From an uncultured beta proteobacterium (GTDB lineage: Bacteria; Pseudomonadota; Gammaproteobacteria; Burkholderiales; Rhodocyclaceae): 18,006 nucleotides of DNA. Below the pieces are notes generated by a model. It searched no databases and was not told the origin of the DNA. It was given only the letters and a program-made list of their open reading frames with translations. How positions within the stretch are numbered: position 1 is the first letter of the stretch; each line of letters opens with the position of its first letter. This document shows, piece by piece, positions 17,711-18,006 of this stretch. The translations under genes were made by a program, and so were the position numbers. The DNA lies in NCBI GenBank assembly GCA_903910495.1, contig CAIVZW010000048.1, forward strand, positions 1 through 18,006, given 5' to 3'.

Positions 17711-18006
17711 ATGTCTATCCAAAAAGTGGGGATCGTTGGTGCGGGCACCATGGGTAACGGCATTGCCCAGGCCTTCGCGGGGGCGGGGATTGATGTCGTG
17801 ATGACGGACATTTCCGATACGGCGCTGCAGCGTGGCCTGAACACGGTTTCCGGCAGCCTGGATCGTCTGATCAAGAAAGAAAAGATCAATGCCGAGCAGA
17901 AGGCGGGCGTGCTCGCCAGAATTTCCACCAGTACGGACACGGCCGCCATTGGCGAGTGCGATCTGGTGGTGGAAGCGGCGACCGAGAACGAGGCGCTCAA
18001 GCTCAA
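17711..18006 (+). CDS. 3-hydroxybutyryl-CoA dehydrogenase family protein, N-terminal part
   Basis: The first 98 residues are visible; the gene continues past the right edge (family usually about 284 residues). The start MSIQKVGIVGAGTMGNGIAQAFAGAG contains the Rossmann motif GxGxxG (Gly10-Gly15) that binds NAD(P). The strand end VVMTDIS follows, and DLVVEAATEN near residue 85 is highly typical of short-chain 3-hydroxyacyl-CoA dehydrogenases (Hbd/PaaH type). It oxidises or forms acetoacetyl-CoA or related 3-oxoacyl-CoA in beta-oxidation-like or butyrate/PHB metabolism. The ATG at 17711 is preceded by AAAGG at 8-base spacing. It is divergent from livK. Hbd and PaaH cannot be told apart from the N-terminus alone. 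Confidence 0.92.
   Translation, partial: MSIQKVGIVGAGTMGNGIAQAFAGAGIDVVMTDISDTALQRGLNTVSGSLDRLIKKEKINAEQKAGVLARISTSTDTAAIGECDLVVEAATENEALKL

Overview
The window looks like an ordinary chromosomal segment of a betaproteobacterium. The Rhodocyclales are my best guess from gene content and protein style, but I cannot prove this without a search. It is GC-rich with compact operons. No plasmid, phage or CRISPR signal is visible. All but one of the genes belong to families I recognise. The exception is a small conserved protein that I place only tentatively as DUF2322.

Left part (1-5733): the 5' part of a tRNA-Leu(CAA) gene runs off the left edge on the minus strand. Diverging from it is the plus-strand run queA-tgt-yajC-secD-secF. 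QueA and Tgt make and insert queuosine in tRNA. YajC, SecD and SecF form the accessory complex that helps the SecYEG translocon. The run closes with a strong intrinsic terminator.

Middle part (5757-9616): a membrane b-type cytochrome (plus) and a periplasmic cytochrome c'/c556-type protein (minus) converge on one shared, bidirectional terminator. Then comes a minus-strand pair, purB followed by the small conserved protein. Divergent from purB, across a short two-promoter region, is a YibF-like glutathione S-transferase with its own terminator.

Accessory-looking part (9617-11405): about 400 bases without a recognisable gene are followed by an MFS transporter whose base composition is visibly more AT-rich than its neighbours. 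This is the only stretch that looks horizontally acquired or remodelled.

Right part (11406-18006): a complete branched-chain/hydrophobic amino acid ABC transporter on the minus strand, in the order livK-livH-livM-livG-livF. The last four genes have overlapping start and stop codons. A DMT/EamA permease follows closely downstream. Between livK and livH sits a large nested palindromic repeat built from CACCAAG/CTTGGTG units. Divergent from livK, a 3-hydroxybutyryl-CoA dehydrogenase gene begins and runs off the right edge.

I searched for an undescribed system and did not find a convincing one. The best leads are small non-coding structures: the liv intergenic repeat, a second nested repeat before secD, triplicated 12-mers before queA, and an overlapping ATG/GTG start arrangement at yajC. 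The AT-rich MFS island is the other lead.
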